A program made the position numbers and the translations under genes. From Rhizobium oryzihabitans (GTDB lineage: Bacteria; Pseudomonadota; Alphaproteobacteria; Rhizobiales; Rhizobiaceae), in assembly GCF_010669145.1 (NCBI RefSeq), contig NZ_CP048632.1, positions 2,996,501 to 3,060,500 of the forward strand: a stretch of 64,000 bases of DNA, in the 5' to 3' direction. Positions within the stretch are counted from its first letter, which is position 1. Each line of letters starts with the position of its first letter. The notes below the pieces were generated by a model. The model was not told where the DNA came from. It saw only the letters and a program-made list of their open reading frames with translations, and searched no databases. Shown piece after piece: positions 18,640 through 28,908 of this stretch.

Positions 18640-19272
18640 TCAGAATTTCACGCCGAGACCCACCTTGACGGTATGCTGGTCGAAATCGGTGTTGACGCCG
18701 AAGATGTCCTTGTCGCCATAGTCATTGTAGCGATATTCCAGCCTGCCGAACACATTGTCGGTGAAGGCATAGTCCAGACCCGCGCCGACCGTATAGCCGT
18801 TGAACGTGGTGCTGTCCTTGCCGGCGCCGGGCGTTTCGATGAAACCGCGCGTGGCTGTCCAGCCGGCGGTACCATAGAGCAGGGCACGGTCGAAAGCATA
18901 ACCGACGCGGCCGCGGACGGAGCCCTGCCAGTCGGTGCCGATCTGCACGCCGGCATAGTCATTGTCGTTCCAGTTATAATCGACGTCACCCTCGATGCCG
19001 AGGACCAGATTATTGTCGAACTGGTAATTGTAACCGGCAAAGGCGCCCAGAACGCCGCCGTCGAAACTATCCGACGCAACGGGGCCGCCCGCCGAAAAAT
19101 CGCCATTCGCCCAGCCCGCGCCGCCCTGGATACCAAGATAGGGACCAGACCAGGTGAAGACCGGCAGGGTTTCCTGCGCAACCGGAGGCGCCGGATTTTC
19201 GTAGACGGCATCCGCAGCCATTGCGGTGCTGGCCGACAGGGCCAAGAGTGACGTTACGATCAGCGTTTTCAT
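18640..19272 (-). CDS. Outer membrane beta-barrel protein, Omp25/Omp31 family
   Basis: The 210-residue product has a signal peptide cut after AMA and an 8-stranded barrel pattern of alternating aromatic/hydrophobic strands. Family features include FTWSGPYLGIQGGAGWANG after the N-terminus, NLVLGIEGDVDY, and the terminal strand QHTVKVGLGVKF ending in Phe. Members are abundant rhizobial and Brucella surface proteins. GGGAGAAA precedes the ATG. It ends at its own terminator. Confidence 0.93.
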   Translation of the reverse strand: MKTLIVTSLLALSASTAMAADAVYENPAPPVAQETLPVFTWSGPYLGIQGGAGWANGDFSAGGPVASDSFDGGVLGAFAGYNYQFDNNLVLGIEGDVDYNWNDNDYAGVQIGTDWQGSVRGRVGYAFDRALLYGTAGWTATRGFIETPGAGKDSTTFNGYTVGAGLDYAFTDNVFGRLEYRYNDYGDKDIFGVNTDFDQHTVKVGLGVKF

Positions 19273-19680
19273 TGTATTTCTCCCTGAGCTGATTGACCTT
19301 CATAGCATATATTAGGTGCATTTAATATGGGTTGGGGTTCAGCCGTTCCAAGAGGTGTCCTGTCCTCGTTTAATGCCGGCCAATCCCACCGTGATCGCGG
19401 CGCTTTTTATCGCCCCGCCATGGTGTTCTGATGCGGCGAACGTGTTGAGCGGTGTTTGGTTCCCTTTGCGGTTTCGCCGAATATCCGTCGGCGTGGTGAG
19501 TTGGTGTCACGCTTGGTTGTCTTGACAGAGGGGGGCACGACCATAGAGTTGTGCATGTCTGCCGCGATGCGGTTGCTTCGGCGCGGCAATTGCGCCGCAC
19601 CCGAAACGGCATTTTGCCGGACAGACGCGCACGGGAGGACAGGATCGCATGAGGGTTAGTTTTTACCGGGGAGGGACGAC
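19273..19680. other. Gene-free region with possible promoter
   Basis: There is no supported coding frame. TTGACA at 19522-19527 followed after 16 bases by TAGAGT (19544-19549) is a possible sigma-70 promoter for the gene at 19681. The Omp25-type gene must have its promoter at the left end. Confidence 0.4.
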
Positions 19681-20133
19681 GTGATCGTCGGAGCCGTTCT
19701 CAGTGCCATTCTTCTTCTTACTCTCATCGCCTTTCCGCGGCATCTCAAACCCGTCGTCATCTGCCTGCTGCTGATCTGGGCGACCACCGCCGCTTTTGTC
19801 ATTTATGACTGGTGGCGCGGCAGCCAGAGGCTCGAACATGTCGTTGCAACAGCCAGTTTCGATGCGGCTTGCCCGGATGCGGCGTTGCCCATTCGCGTCA
19901 GCTTTCGCAATGACAATGATGTCGCCGTGCAGCGCCTGACTTACACGCTGGAAGGGTTCGAACCGGCCTTCCGCGCTTCCGTCGCCTTCGATCCCTATCA
20001 GGTAAGCGAAAGGCGGATCGAGGCTGGCGAAACATTTGCGGCGTGCCGCGCATTCCGGCTGCGCAATAATGAAAGGGTGGAACCGCAACGTCTGGAATGG
20101 CGCGTCACCGTCATTTCCGCCGAGTTCGACTGA
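19681..20133 (+). CDS. Membrane-anchored protein of unknown function
   Basis: The 150-residue product has two close N-terminal membrane helices (about residues 2-18 and 23-42), then a basic turn and a soluble domain of about 100 residues that looks beta-rich (LPIRVSFRNDNDVAVQRLTY), possibly an Ig-like fold, with three cysteines. The start is GTG 19681 with GGGGAGGGA upstream. It is not related in an obvious way to the phosphatase gene that follows. Confidence 0.7.
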   Translation: MIVGAVLSAILLLTLIAFPRHLKPVVICLLLIWATTAAFVIYDWWRGSQRLEHVVATASFDAACPDAALPIRVSFRNDNDVAVQRLTYTLEGFEPAFRASVAFDPYQVSERRIEAGETFAACRAFRLRNNERVEPQRLEWRVTVISAEFD

Positions 20134-20345
20134 GCGGGGCCACCCGGCTTCCGGCCATCACGGTATTTTGAGAATTTCCGCGCTATCGCGCACCTTTCTG
20201 ATAAGCCCTGCAATGCAAAGGTTTCATGCGGCAGGCGGGTCTCCCGTCTGCCGCATCAGGGCGGTGGTGGCCGCTGCCCGACTTGTTTTCGCCCGTTTGC
20301 GATGCCATCTGCCACCCCGTCCGATGAATATCGCGGGTTGACGTT

Positions 20346-20906
20346 TTGCGTATTGTTCTGAAGTTTTTGAAAATCACGGCCATCGGCCTTGTCGCCCTGC
20401 CGGTTCTGGCCGGCGCGCATATGGGCATCGGTCAGCTGACCGGAAATTTTCACGAAGTCATACCCGGTGAGCTCTACCGTTCGGCTCAACCGAGCGGCAA
20501 GGACATCACGGCCTATGCCAAGGCCTATGGCATCAAGACCATCATCAATCTGCGCGATGAGAAACGCGAAGGCTGGTATGACGCTGAAAGCCAGGCGGCA
20601 AAAAACAACGGCATCCGGCTGGTGGATTATCCGCTGAGTTCCAGCGAAAAGGTCTCGGTGGAAGATTCCGAAACGCTGGCGGCCGTGCTGCGCAATGCCG
20701 AAAAACCGATCCTGATCCATTGCGAACACGGCGCGAATCGCACCGGGCTTGCGTCGGCGATCTATGTGGGTGCCGTTGCCGGAAAGAGCGAGGCCGCCGC
20801 CGAGTTTCAGCTTTCGCCCTATTACGGGCATGTGCCGATCCCCGGCATCGGCCGCTATGAAATGTACCAGTCGTGGGACGATTTCGAGGAAACCATCGGT
20901 TTTTGA
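20346..20906 (+). CDS. Tyrosine/dual-specificity phosphatase-like protein
   Basis: The 186-residue product has an N-terminal hydrophobic anchor (about residues 4-25), then a phosphatase domain with GELYRSAQPSG, TIINLRDEKREGWYDAE and the signature HCEHGANRTG at about residues 126-135, which supplies the Cys nucleophile and Arg of the CX5R loop. The domain would face the periplasm if the anchor is a signal. The start is a TTG at 20346 with a weak ribosome site. The substrate is unknown. Confidence 0.85.
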   Translation: MRIVLKFLKITAIGLVALPVLAGAHMGIGQLTGNFHEVIPGELYRSAQPSGKDITAYAKAYGIKTIINLRDEKREGWYDAESQAAKNNGIRLVDYPLSSSEKVSVEDSETLAAVLRNAEKPILIHCEHGANRTGLASAIYVGAVAGKSEAAAEFQLSPYYGHVPIPGIGRYEMYQSWDDFEETIGF

Positions 20907-20932
20907 GGGTTTTGCGATACGCCTGCTTACCC

Positions 20933-21049
20933 CGTCATCCCGGACTTGATCCGGGGTCCAGCGTGATCAAGTCTTTGATCACGTAAGGCTTTTTTTCACG
21001 GCGCAGACGCGCCGTGGCTGGATGCCGGATCAAGTCCGGCATGACGGAG
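20933..21049. repeat. Composite palindromic repeat, second type, copy E
   Basis: It has GTCATCCCGGACTTGATCCG at the left and its near inverse CCGGATCAAGTCCGGCATGA at the right, enclosing two further palindromes (GTGATCAAG/CTTTGATCAC and ACGGCGCAG/CGCGCCGTG). It lies between convergent genes. It is related in plan, but not in sequence, to copies A-D. Confidence 0.75.
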
Positions 21050-21061
21050 GCGTCAGGCGCT

Positions 21062-22309
21062 TCAATAAGCCCCGCCGCTTTCCTTGATCACCTTCGTCAG
21101 ACTTCCCGTTGCCGGGAAAAGCGGGATAAGGCACGCCTGAAGCGCGTGGTAGATGTCGCCCTTGCCGGGGAACAGCGTATGGGCGGGAACCAGATCTTCC
21201 GTCAGTTCCTCATGCCACCCGCCATTGTCGTGATCGATGAAGTTGTTGGCGATCGTGCTCCAGATACGGCGGTAGCTGTCTTCGTAGAATTCGTCCGCCG
21301 GCAGGTTTTCGTTGAGGAAGTGGGCTGCACCCGCCGCCTCGCACATGGGCCACCAGAGCTTTGCCGTCTTGTCCGGATTGTCGTTCCAGTCGAGCGTGTA
21401 AAAGAAGCCGCCCTTTTCCCGGTCCCAGCCGAGCGTCATGGATTGCACGAAGAGCGATTTGGCCGCCACCGGCATCCAGTCGTGGCGACGTTCACCCAGC
21501 ACCCATAATTGCAGGATCAGACGCGCCCATTCCAGCCAGTGCCCGGGGGTGGAGCCGGAGGGGCGGAACATTTCGTTGCCGCGATAGTCCTTGTCGAGCG
21601 TCCAGTTTTCGTCGAAGTGCTCCGGCACGCGGAAATCCAACTCACCGGCGCGGCGGCGGATGACGAGGTCGGCGATGCGTTCGGCCTTGGTCAGATAATT
21701 GCTGTCGCCCGTCGCCTCATAGGCGGCCATCAGCGCCTCTGTCAGGTGCATGTTGGAGTTCTGGCCGCGATAATTGTCGATGGGCGACCAGTCGCGATTG
21801 AATTCCTCGGCAATTGCGCCGTGTTTTTCTTCCCAGAAACGGGTTTCGAGCACCTCGGTAATGTCGGCCAGCATCTTGTCGGCAAGGGGGTGGCCGACGG
21901 TCTTGGCGGAAGAGGCGGCCAGAAGCACGAAGGCGTGGCCGTAACCCTGCTTGGTGGAATCGAACGGGCCGCCATCATTGACCTGCCAGAAATAGCCGCC
22001 GTGCTCGCTGTCGCGATGTTTGTTCCAGAGATAGGTCATGCCATGGTCGACAATATCGCCGCAGCCGGGCCGGCCGAGCAGGTGGCCGATGGAGAAGCAG
22101 TGCACCATGCGCGCCGAGGCGTGGATGCCGCGCACGGAATCTTTTCTCTGCAACGGTGCGCCTTTGGCGTCGAGATCGAAGAAGCCGCCGGCGGCATTAA
22201 CGGCGCGGTACTGGAAGAAATCGAAAAGGCCCTCGGCCTGTTTGACCAGCCATTGGCGATGCCACGGCAGGGCATTCCAGTTCCGGTTGTTATGGTCGTC
22301 CTCGGGCAT
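21062..22309 (-). CDS. AGE family epimerase/isomerase, probable D-mannose isomerase
   Basis: The 415-residue product is an (alpha/alpha)6-barrel sugar isomerase of the N-acylglucosamine 2-epimerase superfamily. Landmarks are ASARMVHCFSIGHLLGRPGC, GYGHAFVLLAAS, YRGQNSNMHLTEALMAAYEA and WWPMCEAAGAAHFL, which carry the His/Arg/Glu catalytic residues of this fold. It most resembles the YihS/mannose isomerase branch known from Agrobacterium, which interconverts mannose and fructose. The ATG at 22309 is chosen because GGAGG lies 5 bases upstream; the frame is open to 22321. The exact sugar is an inference. Confidence 0.85.
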   Translation of the reverse strand: MPEDDHNNRNWNALPWHRQWLVKQAEGLFDFFQYRAVNAAGGFFDLDAKGAPLQRKDSVRGIHASARMVHCFSIGHLLGRPGCGDIVDHGMTYLWNKHRDSEHGGYFWQVNDGGPFDSTKQGYGHAFVLLAASSAKTVGHPLADKMLADITEVLETRFWEEKHGAIAEEFNRDWSPIDNYRGQNSNMHLTEALMAAYEATGDSNYLTKAERIADLVIRRRAGELDFRVPEHFDENWTLDKDYRGNEMFRPSGSTPGHWLEWARLILQLWVLGERRHDWMPVAAKSLFVQSMTLGWDREKGGFFYTLDWNDNPDKTAKLWWPMCEAAGAAHFLNENLPADEFYEDSYRRIWSTIANNFIDHDNGGWHEELTEDLVPAHTLFPGKGDIYHALQACLIPLFPATGSLTKVIKESGGAY

Positions 22310-22434
22310 TTCGTCCTCCATACGGTTTGCTGCTTCGGCTTATATCCTTGCCGTATAAACCTGTCATCTGTCAGTGAAATTTCGTAGTCTGCCGCAACGA
22401 CGCAAAGCCATGCCTGCCCCTTGAAGATATATTG

Positions 22435-22454
22435 ACATAAACATATCTTTATGT
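22435..22454 (+). promoter_or_regulatory. Probable SahR/ArsR-type operator before metH
   Basis: ACATAAACATATCTTTATGT is a 20-base palindrome with one central mismatch. It matches the perfect palindrome at 55925-55944 before the ArsR-type regulator/metF operon. It overlaps a TTGACA (22432-22437), so binding would block the metH promoter. ArsR-family SahR regulators that sense S-adenosylhomocysteine use sites of this kind. Confidence 0.7.
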
Positions 22455-22500
22455 GACTTGACGGTTTGCGATCTTGCAAATCGAAATGAGGAGTGTGCCC

Positions 22501-25500
22501 GTGTTTGACGATCTGTTTGGTCCCGAAGGGGCAAAGCGCGACGGCGCGGAAATTTTCAAGGCGCTGCGCGACGCTGCGAGCGAACGCATCCTCATTCTCG
22601 ACGGCGCCATGGGCACGCAGATCCAGGGGCTGGGATTTGACGAAGACCATTTTCGTGGCGATCGTTTTATCGGCTGTGCCTGTCACCAGAAGGGCAATAA
22701 CGACCTTCTGATCCTGACCCAGCCGGACGCTATCGAGGATATCCATTACCGCTACGCCATGGCGGGTGCGGATATTCTCGAAACCAACACGTTTTCGTCC
22801 ACCCGCATCGCGCAGGCCGACTACGAGATGGAAAATGCCGTCTACGACCTCAACCGCGAGGGTGCCGCGATTGTCCGCCGCGCCGCCCAGCGTGCCGAGC
22901 GCGAAGATGGTCGCCGCCGTTTCGTGGCGGGCGCGATTGGCCCGACCAACCGCACGGCCTCCATTTCGCCTGACGTCAACAACCCCGGTTATCGCGCCGT
23001 CAGCTTCGACGATCTGCGTATCGCCTATGGCGAGCAGATCGACGGCCTGATCGACGGCGGCGCGGACATCATCCTGATCGAGACGATCTTCGATACGCTG
23101 AACGCCAAGGCGGCGATCTTCGCCTGCGAGGAGCGTTTCGAGGCCAAGGGCATCCGCCTGCCGGTGATGATCTCGGGCACGATTACCGATCTTTCCGGCC
23201 GCACGCTTTCCGGCCAGACGCCGTCTGCTTTCTGGAACTCGGTGCGCCACGCCAACCCCTTCACCATCGGCCTCAACTGCGCGCTGGGTGCCGACGCCAT
23301 GCGTCCGCATCTGCAGGAGCTTTCGGATGTAGCCGATACCTTCGTCTGCGCCTATCCGAATGCCGGCCTGCCGAATGAATTCGGCCAATATGACGAAACG
23401 CCGGAGATGATGGCGCGTCAGGTGCAGGGTTTTGTCCGCGATGGGCTCGTCAACATCGTCGGTGGCTGCTGCGGCTCCACGCCGGAGCATATCCGGGCGA
23501 TTGCGGAGGCTGTCAAAGGCTATAAGCCGCGCGAAATTCCCGAGCACAAGCCCTTCATGTCGCTTTCGGGCCTCGAGCCTTTCGTGCTGACCAAGGACAT
23601 TCCCTTCGTCAACGTGGGCGAACGTACCAACGTCACCGGCTCGGCCCGCTTCCGCAAGCTCATCACCGCCGGCGATTACACGGCGGCGCTGGCTGTTGCC
23701 CGCGATCAGGTGGAAAACGGCGCGCAGATCATCGACATCAACATGGATGAGGGCCTGATCGATTCGCAAAAGGCGATGGTGGAGTTCCTGAACCTCATCG
23801 CAGCGGAGCCGGATATTGCCCGCGTGCCTGTGATGATCGACTCATCCAAGTTCGAGATCATCGAAGCCGGTCTGAAATGCGTTCAGGGCAAGTCGATCGT
23901 CAATTCGATTTCGCTGAAGGAAGGCGAGGAGAAGTTTCTCCAGCAGGCGCGGCTCGTCCATAATTACGGCGCGGCGGTCGTGGTCATGGCCTTTGACGAG
24001 GTCGGGCAGGCGGACACCTATCAGCGCAAGGTGGAGATCTGCTCGCGCGCCTACAAGCTTTTGACCGAGAAGGCGGGCCTCTCGCCGGAAGACATCATCT
24101 TCGACCCGAACGTCTTTGCGGTGGCGACGGGTATCGAGGAGCACAATAATTACGGGGTGGACTTCATCGAAGCCACCAAGACCATCCGCGAAACCATGCC
24201 GCTGACGCATATTTCCGGCGGCGTTTCCAACCTGTCCTTCTCCTTCCGCGGCAATGAGCCGGTGCGTGAGGCGATGCATGCCGTGTTCCTCTACCATGCC
24301 ATTCAGGTCGGCATGGATATGGGCATCGTTAATGCCGGGCAGCTTGCCGTTTACGACAACATCGATGCCGAACTGCGCGAGGCCTGCGAAGACGTGGTGC
24401 TGAACCGCCGTGACGACGCGACGGAGCGGCTGCTTGAGGTGGCCGAGCGTTTCCGTGGAACGGGTGAAAAACAGGCGAAGGTGCAGGATCTCTCCTGGCG
24501 CGAGTTTCCCGTTGAAAAGCGGCTGGAGCATGCACTGGTCAACGGCATTACCGAATTCATCGACGCCGATACGGAAGAGGCGCGCCAGAAGGCCGCCCGT
24601 CCTCTGCACGTTATCGAAGGGCCGCTGATGGCGGGCATGAACGTGGTTGGCGACCTGTTCGGCTCGGGCAAGATGTTCCTGCCGCAGGTGGTGAAATCCG
24701 CGCGCGTGATGAAGCAGGCCGTCGCCGTGCTGTTGCCCTACATGGAAGAGGAAAAGCGCCTGAATGGCGGGTCCGAGCGGAGTGCTGCCGGCAAGGTGCT
24801 GATGGCGACCGTGAAGGGTGACGTGCACGATATCGGCAAGAACATCGTCGGCGTCGTTCTCGCCTGCAACAATTACGAGATCATCGATCTCGGCGTGATG
24901 GTGCCGACGACGAAAATCCTTGAAACGGCGATTGCTGAAAAGGTCGATGTTATCGGTCTTTCCGGTCTCATCACGCCTTCGCTTGACGAGATGGTGCATG
25001 TGGCGGCGGAAATGGAGCGGCAGGGTTTCAACATTCCGCTGCTGATCGGCGGCGCAACGACGAGCCGTGTGCATACGGCGGTGAAAATCCATCCACGTTA
25101 TGAGCAGGGGCAGGCGATCTATGTCACCGATGCCTCGCGCGCGGTGGGCGTCGTGTCAGCACTTCTCTCCGCCGAGCAGAAGCCCGCTTATATCGATGGT
25201 ATTCGCAGCGAATATGCCAAGGTAGCGGAAGCCCATGCCCGCAACGAGCGCGAAAAGCAGCGCCTGCCGCTTTCCCGTGCCCGTGAGAATGCGCACAAGA
25301 TCGACTGGTCGAGCTATAGCGTCGTCAAGCCGCAATTCTTCGGCACCAAGGTTTTCGAGACCTATGACCTTGAGGAGCTGTCCCGTTACATCGACTGGAC
25401 GCCATTCTTCCAGACCTGGGAGCTGAAGGGCCGCTACCCGGCGATCCTCGAAGATGAGAAACAGGGCGAGGCCGCGCGGCAGCTTTACAGCGACGCGCAG

Positions 25501-26274
25501 GCGATGCTGAAGAAGATCATCGACGAAAAGTGGTTCCGGCCGCGTGCGGTGATCGGCTTCTGGCCTGCCAATGCGGTGGGTGACGATATCAGGCTGTTTA
25601 CGGATGAGAGCCGCAAGGACGAACTGGCGACCTTCTTCACGCTTCGCCAACAGCTTTCCAAGCGCGATGGACGCCCAAATGTGGCGCTTTCCGATTTCGT
25701 GGCGCCGGTCGATAGCGGCGTTGCCGATTATGTCGGCGGTTTCGTGGTGACGGCGGGTATCGAGGAAGTGGCGATTGCCGAGCGCTTCGAGCGGGCCAAT
25801 GACGATTATTCGTCCATTCTCGTCAAGGCGCTGGCCGACCGTTTCGCGGAGGCCTTTGCCGAGCGCATGCATGAGCGGGTGCGCAAGGAATTCTGGGGTT
25901 ATGCACCGGACGAGGCTTTTGCCGGCGAGGAGCTGATTGGCGAGGCCTATGCCGGCATTCGTCCGGCACCCGGCTATCCCGCCCAGCCCGATCATACCGA
26001 AAAGAAGACGCTGTTCGCCCTGCTCGATGCCACCAATGCGGCGGGCGTGGAACTGACGGAGAGCTACGCCATGTGGCCGGGCTCCTCCGTCTCCGGCCTC
26101 TATATCGGCCATCCCGAGAGCTATTATTTCGGTGTCGCCAAGGTGGAGCGCGATCAGGTTCTCGATTATGCGCGGCGCAAGGACATGCCGGTGGAAGAGG
26201 TGGAGCGCTGGCTTGGGCCGGTGCTGAACTATGTGCCGACGAGCGGGGCCGAGGAAATAGACAGCGCGGCGTGA
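22501..26274 (+). CDS. metH: Cobalamin-dependent methionine synthase
   Basis: The 1257-residue product transfers a methyl group from 5-methyl-tetrahydrofolate to homocysteine through cobalamin. All modules are present: homocysteine-binding ([10 protein letters not shown]; zinc cysteines in [13 protein letters not shown], about residue 325), pterin-binding ([16 protein letters not shown]), B12 cap and binding domain ([14 protein letters not shown] with the lower-ligand His, about 775), and the C-terminal reactivation domain ([18 protein letters not shown]). The GTG at 22501 is chosen because GAGGAG lies 7 bases upstream; the frame is open to 22474. Regulation is probably through the palindrome just upstream, shared with the metF operon. 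Confidence 0.97.
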   Translation: MFDDLFGPEGAKRDGAEIFKALRDAASERILILDGAMGTQIQGLGFDEDHFRGDRFIGCACHQKGNNDLLILTQPDAIEDIHYRYAMAGADILETNTFSSTRIAQADYEMENAVYDLNREGAAIVRRAAQRAEREDGRRRFVAGAIGPTNRTASISPDVNNPGYRAVSFDDLRIAYGEQIDGLIDGGADIILIETIFDTLNAKAAIFACEERFEAKGIRLPVMISGTITDLSGRTLSGQTPSAFWNSVRHANPFTIGLNCALGADAMRPHLQELSDVADTFVCAYPNAGLPNEFGQYDETPEMMARQVQGFVRDGLVNIVGGCCGSTPEHIRAIAEAVKGYKPREIPEHKPFMSLSGLEPFVLTKDIPFVNVGERTNVTGSARFRKLITAGDYTAALAVARDQVENGAQIIDINMDEGLIDSQKAMVEFLNLIAAEPDIARVPVMIDSSKFEIIEAGLKCVQGKSIVNSISLKEGEEKFLQQARLVHNYGAAVVVMAFDEVGQADTYQRKVEICSRAYKLLTEKAGLSPEDIIFDPNVFAVATGIEEHNNYGVDFIEATKTIRETMPLTHISGGVSNLSFSFRGNEPVREAMHAVFLYHAIQVGMDMGIVNAGQLAVYDNIDAELREACEDVVLNRRDDATERLLEVAERFRGTGEKQAKVQDLSWREFPVEKRLEHALVNGITEFIDADTEEARQKAARPLHVIEGPLMAGMNVVGDLFGSGKMFLPQVVKSARVMKQAVAVLLPYMEEEKRLNGGSERSAAGKVLMATVKGDVHDIGKNIVGVVLACNNYEIIDLGVMVPTTKILETAIAEKVDVIGLSGLITPSLDEMVHVAAEMERQGFNIPLLIGGATTSRVHTAVKIHPRYEQGQAIYVTDASRAVGVVSALLSAEQKPAYIDGIRSEYAKVAEAHARNEREKQRLPLSRARENAHKIDWSSYSVVKPQFFGTKVFETYDLEELSRYIDWTPFFQTWELKGRYPAILEDEKQGEAARQLYSDAQAMLKKIIDEKWFRPRAVIGFWPANAVGDDIRLFTDESRKDELATFFTLRQQLSKRDGRPNVALSDFVAPVDSGVADYVGGFVVTAGIEEVAIAERFERANDDYSSILVKALADRFAEAFAERMHERVRKEFWGYAPDEAFAGEELIGEAYAGIRPAPGYPAQPDHTEKKTLFALLDATNAAGVELTESYAMWPGSSVSGLYIGHPESYYFGVAKVERDQVLDYARRKDMPVEEVERWLGPVLNYVPTSGAEEIDSAA

Positions 26275-26298
26275 TGTTCCGGCCACCGTTGTTGCAAT

Positions 26299-26331
26299 AA
26301 AAAAGCGCGGGTCTTGCCCGCGCTTTTTTTA
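26299..26331. terminator. Bidirectional terminator between metH and the MFS gene
   Basis: The perfect stem AAAAGCGCGGG / CCCGCGCTTTT has A and T runs on both sides, so it can end transcription from either direction. Confidence 0.92.
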
Positions 26332-26345
26332 TTTCGTCGTTGGGC

Positions 26346-27677
26346 TTACGACCTCAACGCCGCCAGTTCCTCGATGCCGACATGGCTTTCGATCTCGCTG
26401 CCGCGCAGATAGAGATAGAGGCCGATGCAAAAGGCGAGGACGGCGATGAACACCAGATACCATGCATGCGCCATCGGATTGACCGCGAGCGCCGTCGTCA
26501 CCGCAATCGGCGTCAGCCCGCCGAAGATGGCATAGGAGACGTTGTAGGCGAAAGAGAGGCCCGAGAAGCGGACCGATGCCGGGAAGGCGCGCACCATGAC
26601 ATAGGGCACCGCACCCGCCATGCCGACCGACAGGCCCATGACGCCATAAAGCACGAACATGGTCTCGAGCGATTCGCCGGCATAGCTGTAGAAGGTGAAG
26701 GTGGCGATGCCGAAGAAGATGCTGGCGGCCATGAAGAAGATGCCGGAGCCGACACGATCGATCAATGCGCCGGCGATGATGACGCCGAAGATGAGGAACA
26801 GCGTGCCGAAGCTGGTGCCGGCCAGCGCCTGCGTCGGTGTGTAGCCATAGAGCTTCTGTAGGAAGGTTGCCGTCATCAGCGTGGTAACGACGATGGCCGC
26901 CGACAGAACCCAGGTGAGCAGGGCGGAAATGACGACACCGCGCATATGGTGCTTCAGGACGAGGCCGAGCGGCAGCTTGTCCGTCAGCGACTTCGATTTC
27001 TTCATCTCGGTGAAAACAGGTGTTTCTTCCAGCCACCGGCGCAGATAGACGGCGATCAGGCCGAAGATGCCGCCGAGCAGGAAGGGAATGCGCCATGCAT
27101 AGGCCGCCACATCTTCTGCCGAGAAGAGGGAATTGATGGCGAAAGCGATCAGCGAGCCGAGCATGATGCCGAAGGAGAGGCCCGACGTCAGAAAACCGCA
27201 GGCGAGGCCAACGCGGCGAAAGGGCACGTGCTCTGCAACGAAGGTCCAGGCCCCCGGCACTTCGCCGCCGATGGCCGCGCCCTGGAGCATACGCAGGATG
27301 ATGAGCAGGATGGGTGCCGCCACGCCGATCATGGCATAGGTCGGCATCAGCGCCATGCCCAGCGTGGAGAGCGCCATCAGCAGGATGGAGAAGGCAAAGA
27401 CGCGCTTGCGGCCGTAACGGTCGCCATAATGCGCCAGCACGATGCCGCCCAGTGGCCGCACCAGATAACCGGCGGCGAAGATGCCGAAAGTCTGGATCAT
27501 CACCAGCCAGTCGGGCATTTCTGGCGGGAAGAACAGATGGCCGATGACGGTGGCGAAAAACACGAAAATGATGAAATCGTAAAATTCCAGCGCGCCGCCG
27601 AGGGCCGAAAGGCCAAGAGTTCTGTAATCCTGGCTGTTCAGGGGCCGGGCTGCCGCCGGCGTAGTGGTGGGAGACAT
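26346..27677 (-). CDS. MFS transporter, metabolite:H+ symporter (MHS/ProP-like) type
   Basis: The 443-residue product has 12 predicted membrane helices. The MHS family pattern is clear: LGGALEFYDFIIFVFFA in helix 1, RPLGGIVLAHYGDRYGRKRV in the loop after helix 2, LRMLQGAAIGGEVPGAWTFV in helix 4, and a cytoplasmic central loop RRWLEETPVF. Members import carboxylates, betaines or shikimate; the substrate here cannot be told. It stands alone, convergent with metH. Confidence 0.9.
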   Translation of the reverse strand: MSPTTTPAAARPLNSQDYRTLGLSALGGALEFYDFIIFVFFATVIGHLFFPPEMPDWLVMIQTFGIFAAGYLVRPLGGIVLAHYGDRYGRKRVFAFSILLMALSTLGMALMPTYAMIGVAAPILLIILRMLQGAAIGGEVPGAWTFVAEHVPFRRVGLACGFLTSGLSFGIMLGSLIAFAINSLFSAEDVAAYAWRIPFLLGGIFGLIAVYLRRWLEETPVFTEMKKSKSLTDKLPLGLVLKHHMRGVVISALLTWVLSAAIVVTTLMTATFLQKLYGYTPTQALAGTSFGTLFLIFGVIIAGALIDRVGSGIFFMAASIFFGIATFTFYSYAGESLETMFVLYGVMGLSVGMAGAVPYVMVRAFPASVRFSGLSFAYNVSYAIFGGLTPIAVTTALAVNPMAHAWYLVFIAVLAFCIGLYLYLRGSEIESHVGIEELAALRS

Positions 27678-27756
27678 AAGCCTGCTTCTTTTTCTAATTC
27701 ACATGTTGCTAATGGGAATGCGGCAAGCGCGGCGCGATTTCAAGCCTTATCGATGT

Positions 27757-28533
27757 TCAATCGCTGAGGTATTTCGACGGACGATCGAGGAAGCGCCGAA
27801 GGAAGGTGATGTTCTCCAGCTCGTCATAGAGGCGCTCGGTGACGCCATCCTCGTCGAAATAATAAATCGTCGCCTCGGGAATGGCCAGGAGGACCGGTGA
27901 GTGGGTGGCGATGATCAGTTGACCGCCACTATCAGCCGTGTGACGGACGATTGCCGCGAGCTCCAGCTGTTTTTGCGGCGAAAGCGGGCTTTCGGGTTCG
28001 TCGAGAAAATAGAGGCCTGCGCCATGCAGCCGCTGCTGCATGATGTCGAGAAATCCCTCGCCATGCGAACGCCGGTCTATGACGTTGTTTCTGACGATAT
28101 GCATGAAAGTGTCCGGCGTTTCCTCCGGAAAATCCTCGCCTCTTTTCAGGGCTTTTTCCCGCTCCCAGCGAAAGTCGTCCAAGGTCTCTTCATTCTGCTT
28201 GCGGATGTAGCCAAGCACATCTTCCGCACGCATGAACATGCGGATTTTCGGATATTTCTTGCGGGCAAAATAGAATGCCTTCGCGACCGTTTCCGCGTGC
28301 TGGAGGTAGAGGTCGCCGGCAACCTGGCCATGATTGCCGATGGCATAGGCCGTCATTCCCGCTGCCAGCCCTTCCAGCAGCGTCGATTTGCCGGAGCCGT
28401 TATTGCCGGCAAAAAAGGTGATCGGTGTTTTGAATTCGAGGCGTTCCAGCTTGCGCAGCGCCGGAACGGAAAAGGGATACTCGTCCCTTCGGTCCGGCGC
28501 TTCCTTCATGGTGACGCTGTCGAGAAACAGCAT
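27757..28533 (-). CDS. ABC-type AAA ATPase of unknown role
   Basis: The 258-residue soluble product has Walker A FFAGNNGSGKSTLLEG (about residues 39-54), a helical insert, and Walker B with the following acidic residues as GLYFLDEPESPLSP, then the switch histidine in IIATHSPVLLAIPEA. This is the RecF/SMC-like small ATPase group rather than a transporter subunit. The ATG at 28533 has AAGGAA 8 bases upstream, while the frame stays open to 28701. No toxin or nuclease partner is adjacent, so a defence role cannot be claimed. Confidence 0.82.
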   Translation of the reverse strand: MLFLDSVTMKEAPDRRDEYPFSVPALRKLERLEFKTPITFFAGNNGSGKSTLLEGLAAGMTAYAIGNHGQVAGDLYLQHAETVAKAFYFARKKYPKIRMFMRAEDVLGYIRKQNEETLDDFRWEREKALKRGEDFPEETPDTFMHIVRNNVIDRRSHGEGFLDIMQQRLHGAGLYFLDEPESPLSPQKQLELAAIVRHTADSGGQLIIATHSPVLLAIPEATIYYFDEDGVTERLYDELENITFLRRFLDRPSKYLSD

Positions 28534-28908
28534 GTCGCGTTCCTTGCTTCGTCGTTGATTTGAGACGAGGGTTTCGAGCAAAAACCGCTTACGCTTTTCC
28601 AATCCCAGTGTGAAGAGTGGCACCTTGGCGGAGTGGCCATGTTTGAGCCTGGTGCGGCTGCCTGTGTTTGGAGTGCGACGCGGCGCTGTACCAATGCACA
28701 ACGAAAATCGCCATTCTTATGTATAAATCAGTAATATTAATTTTGAATATTATAATATAATTATTCATATGTATTTGTTGCGTCGATTTTTATTTCTATA
28801 AGCTTCATTTATTACTTAAAATATTTACAAATATATTTGTTATATAAACTTTGCATTAATATAGACATGGCAATTGTTATTCATTATCGTTATTGTTTTG
28901 AGTTGTGG

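Noticed and set aside
22322..22500. SAM-II riboswitch before metH.
   Set aside because: The leader is too short and I could not fold the conserved pseudoknot; the palindrome explains regulation better.
23842..25092. Long antisense frame within metH (and others at 25156-26286 and 22036-23769).
   Set aside because: These are opposite-strand shadows of metH, with no ribosome site or domain.
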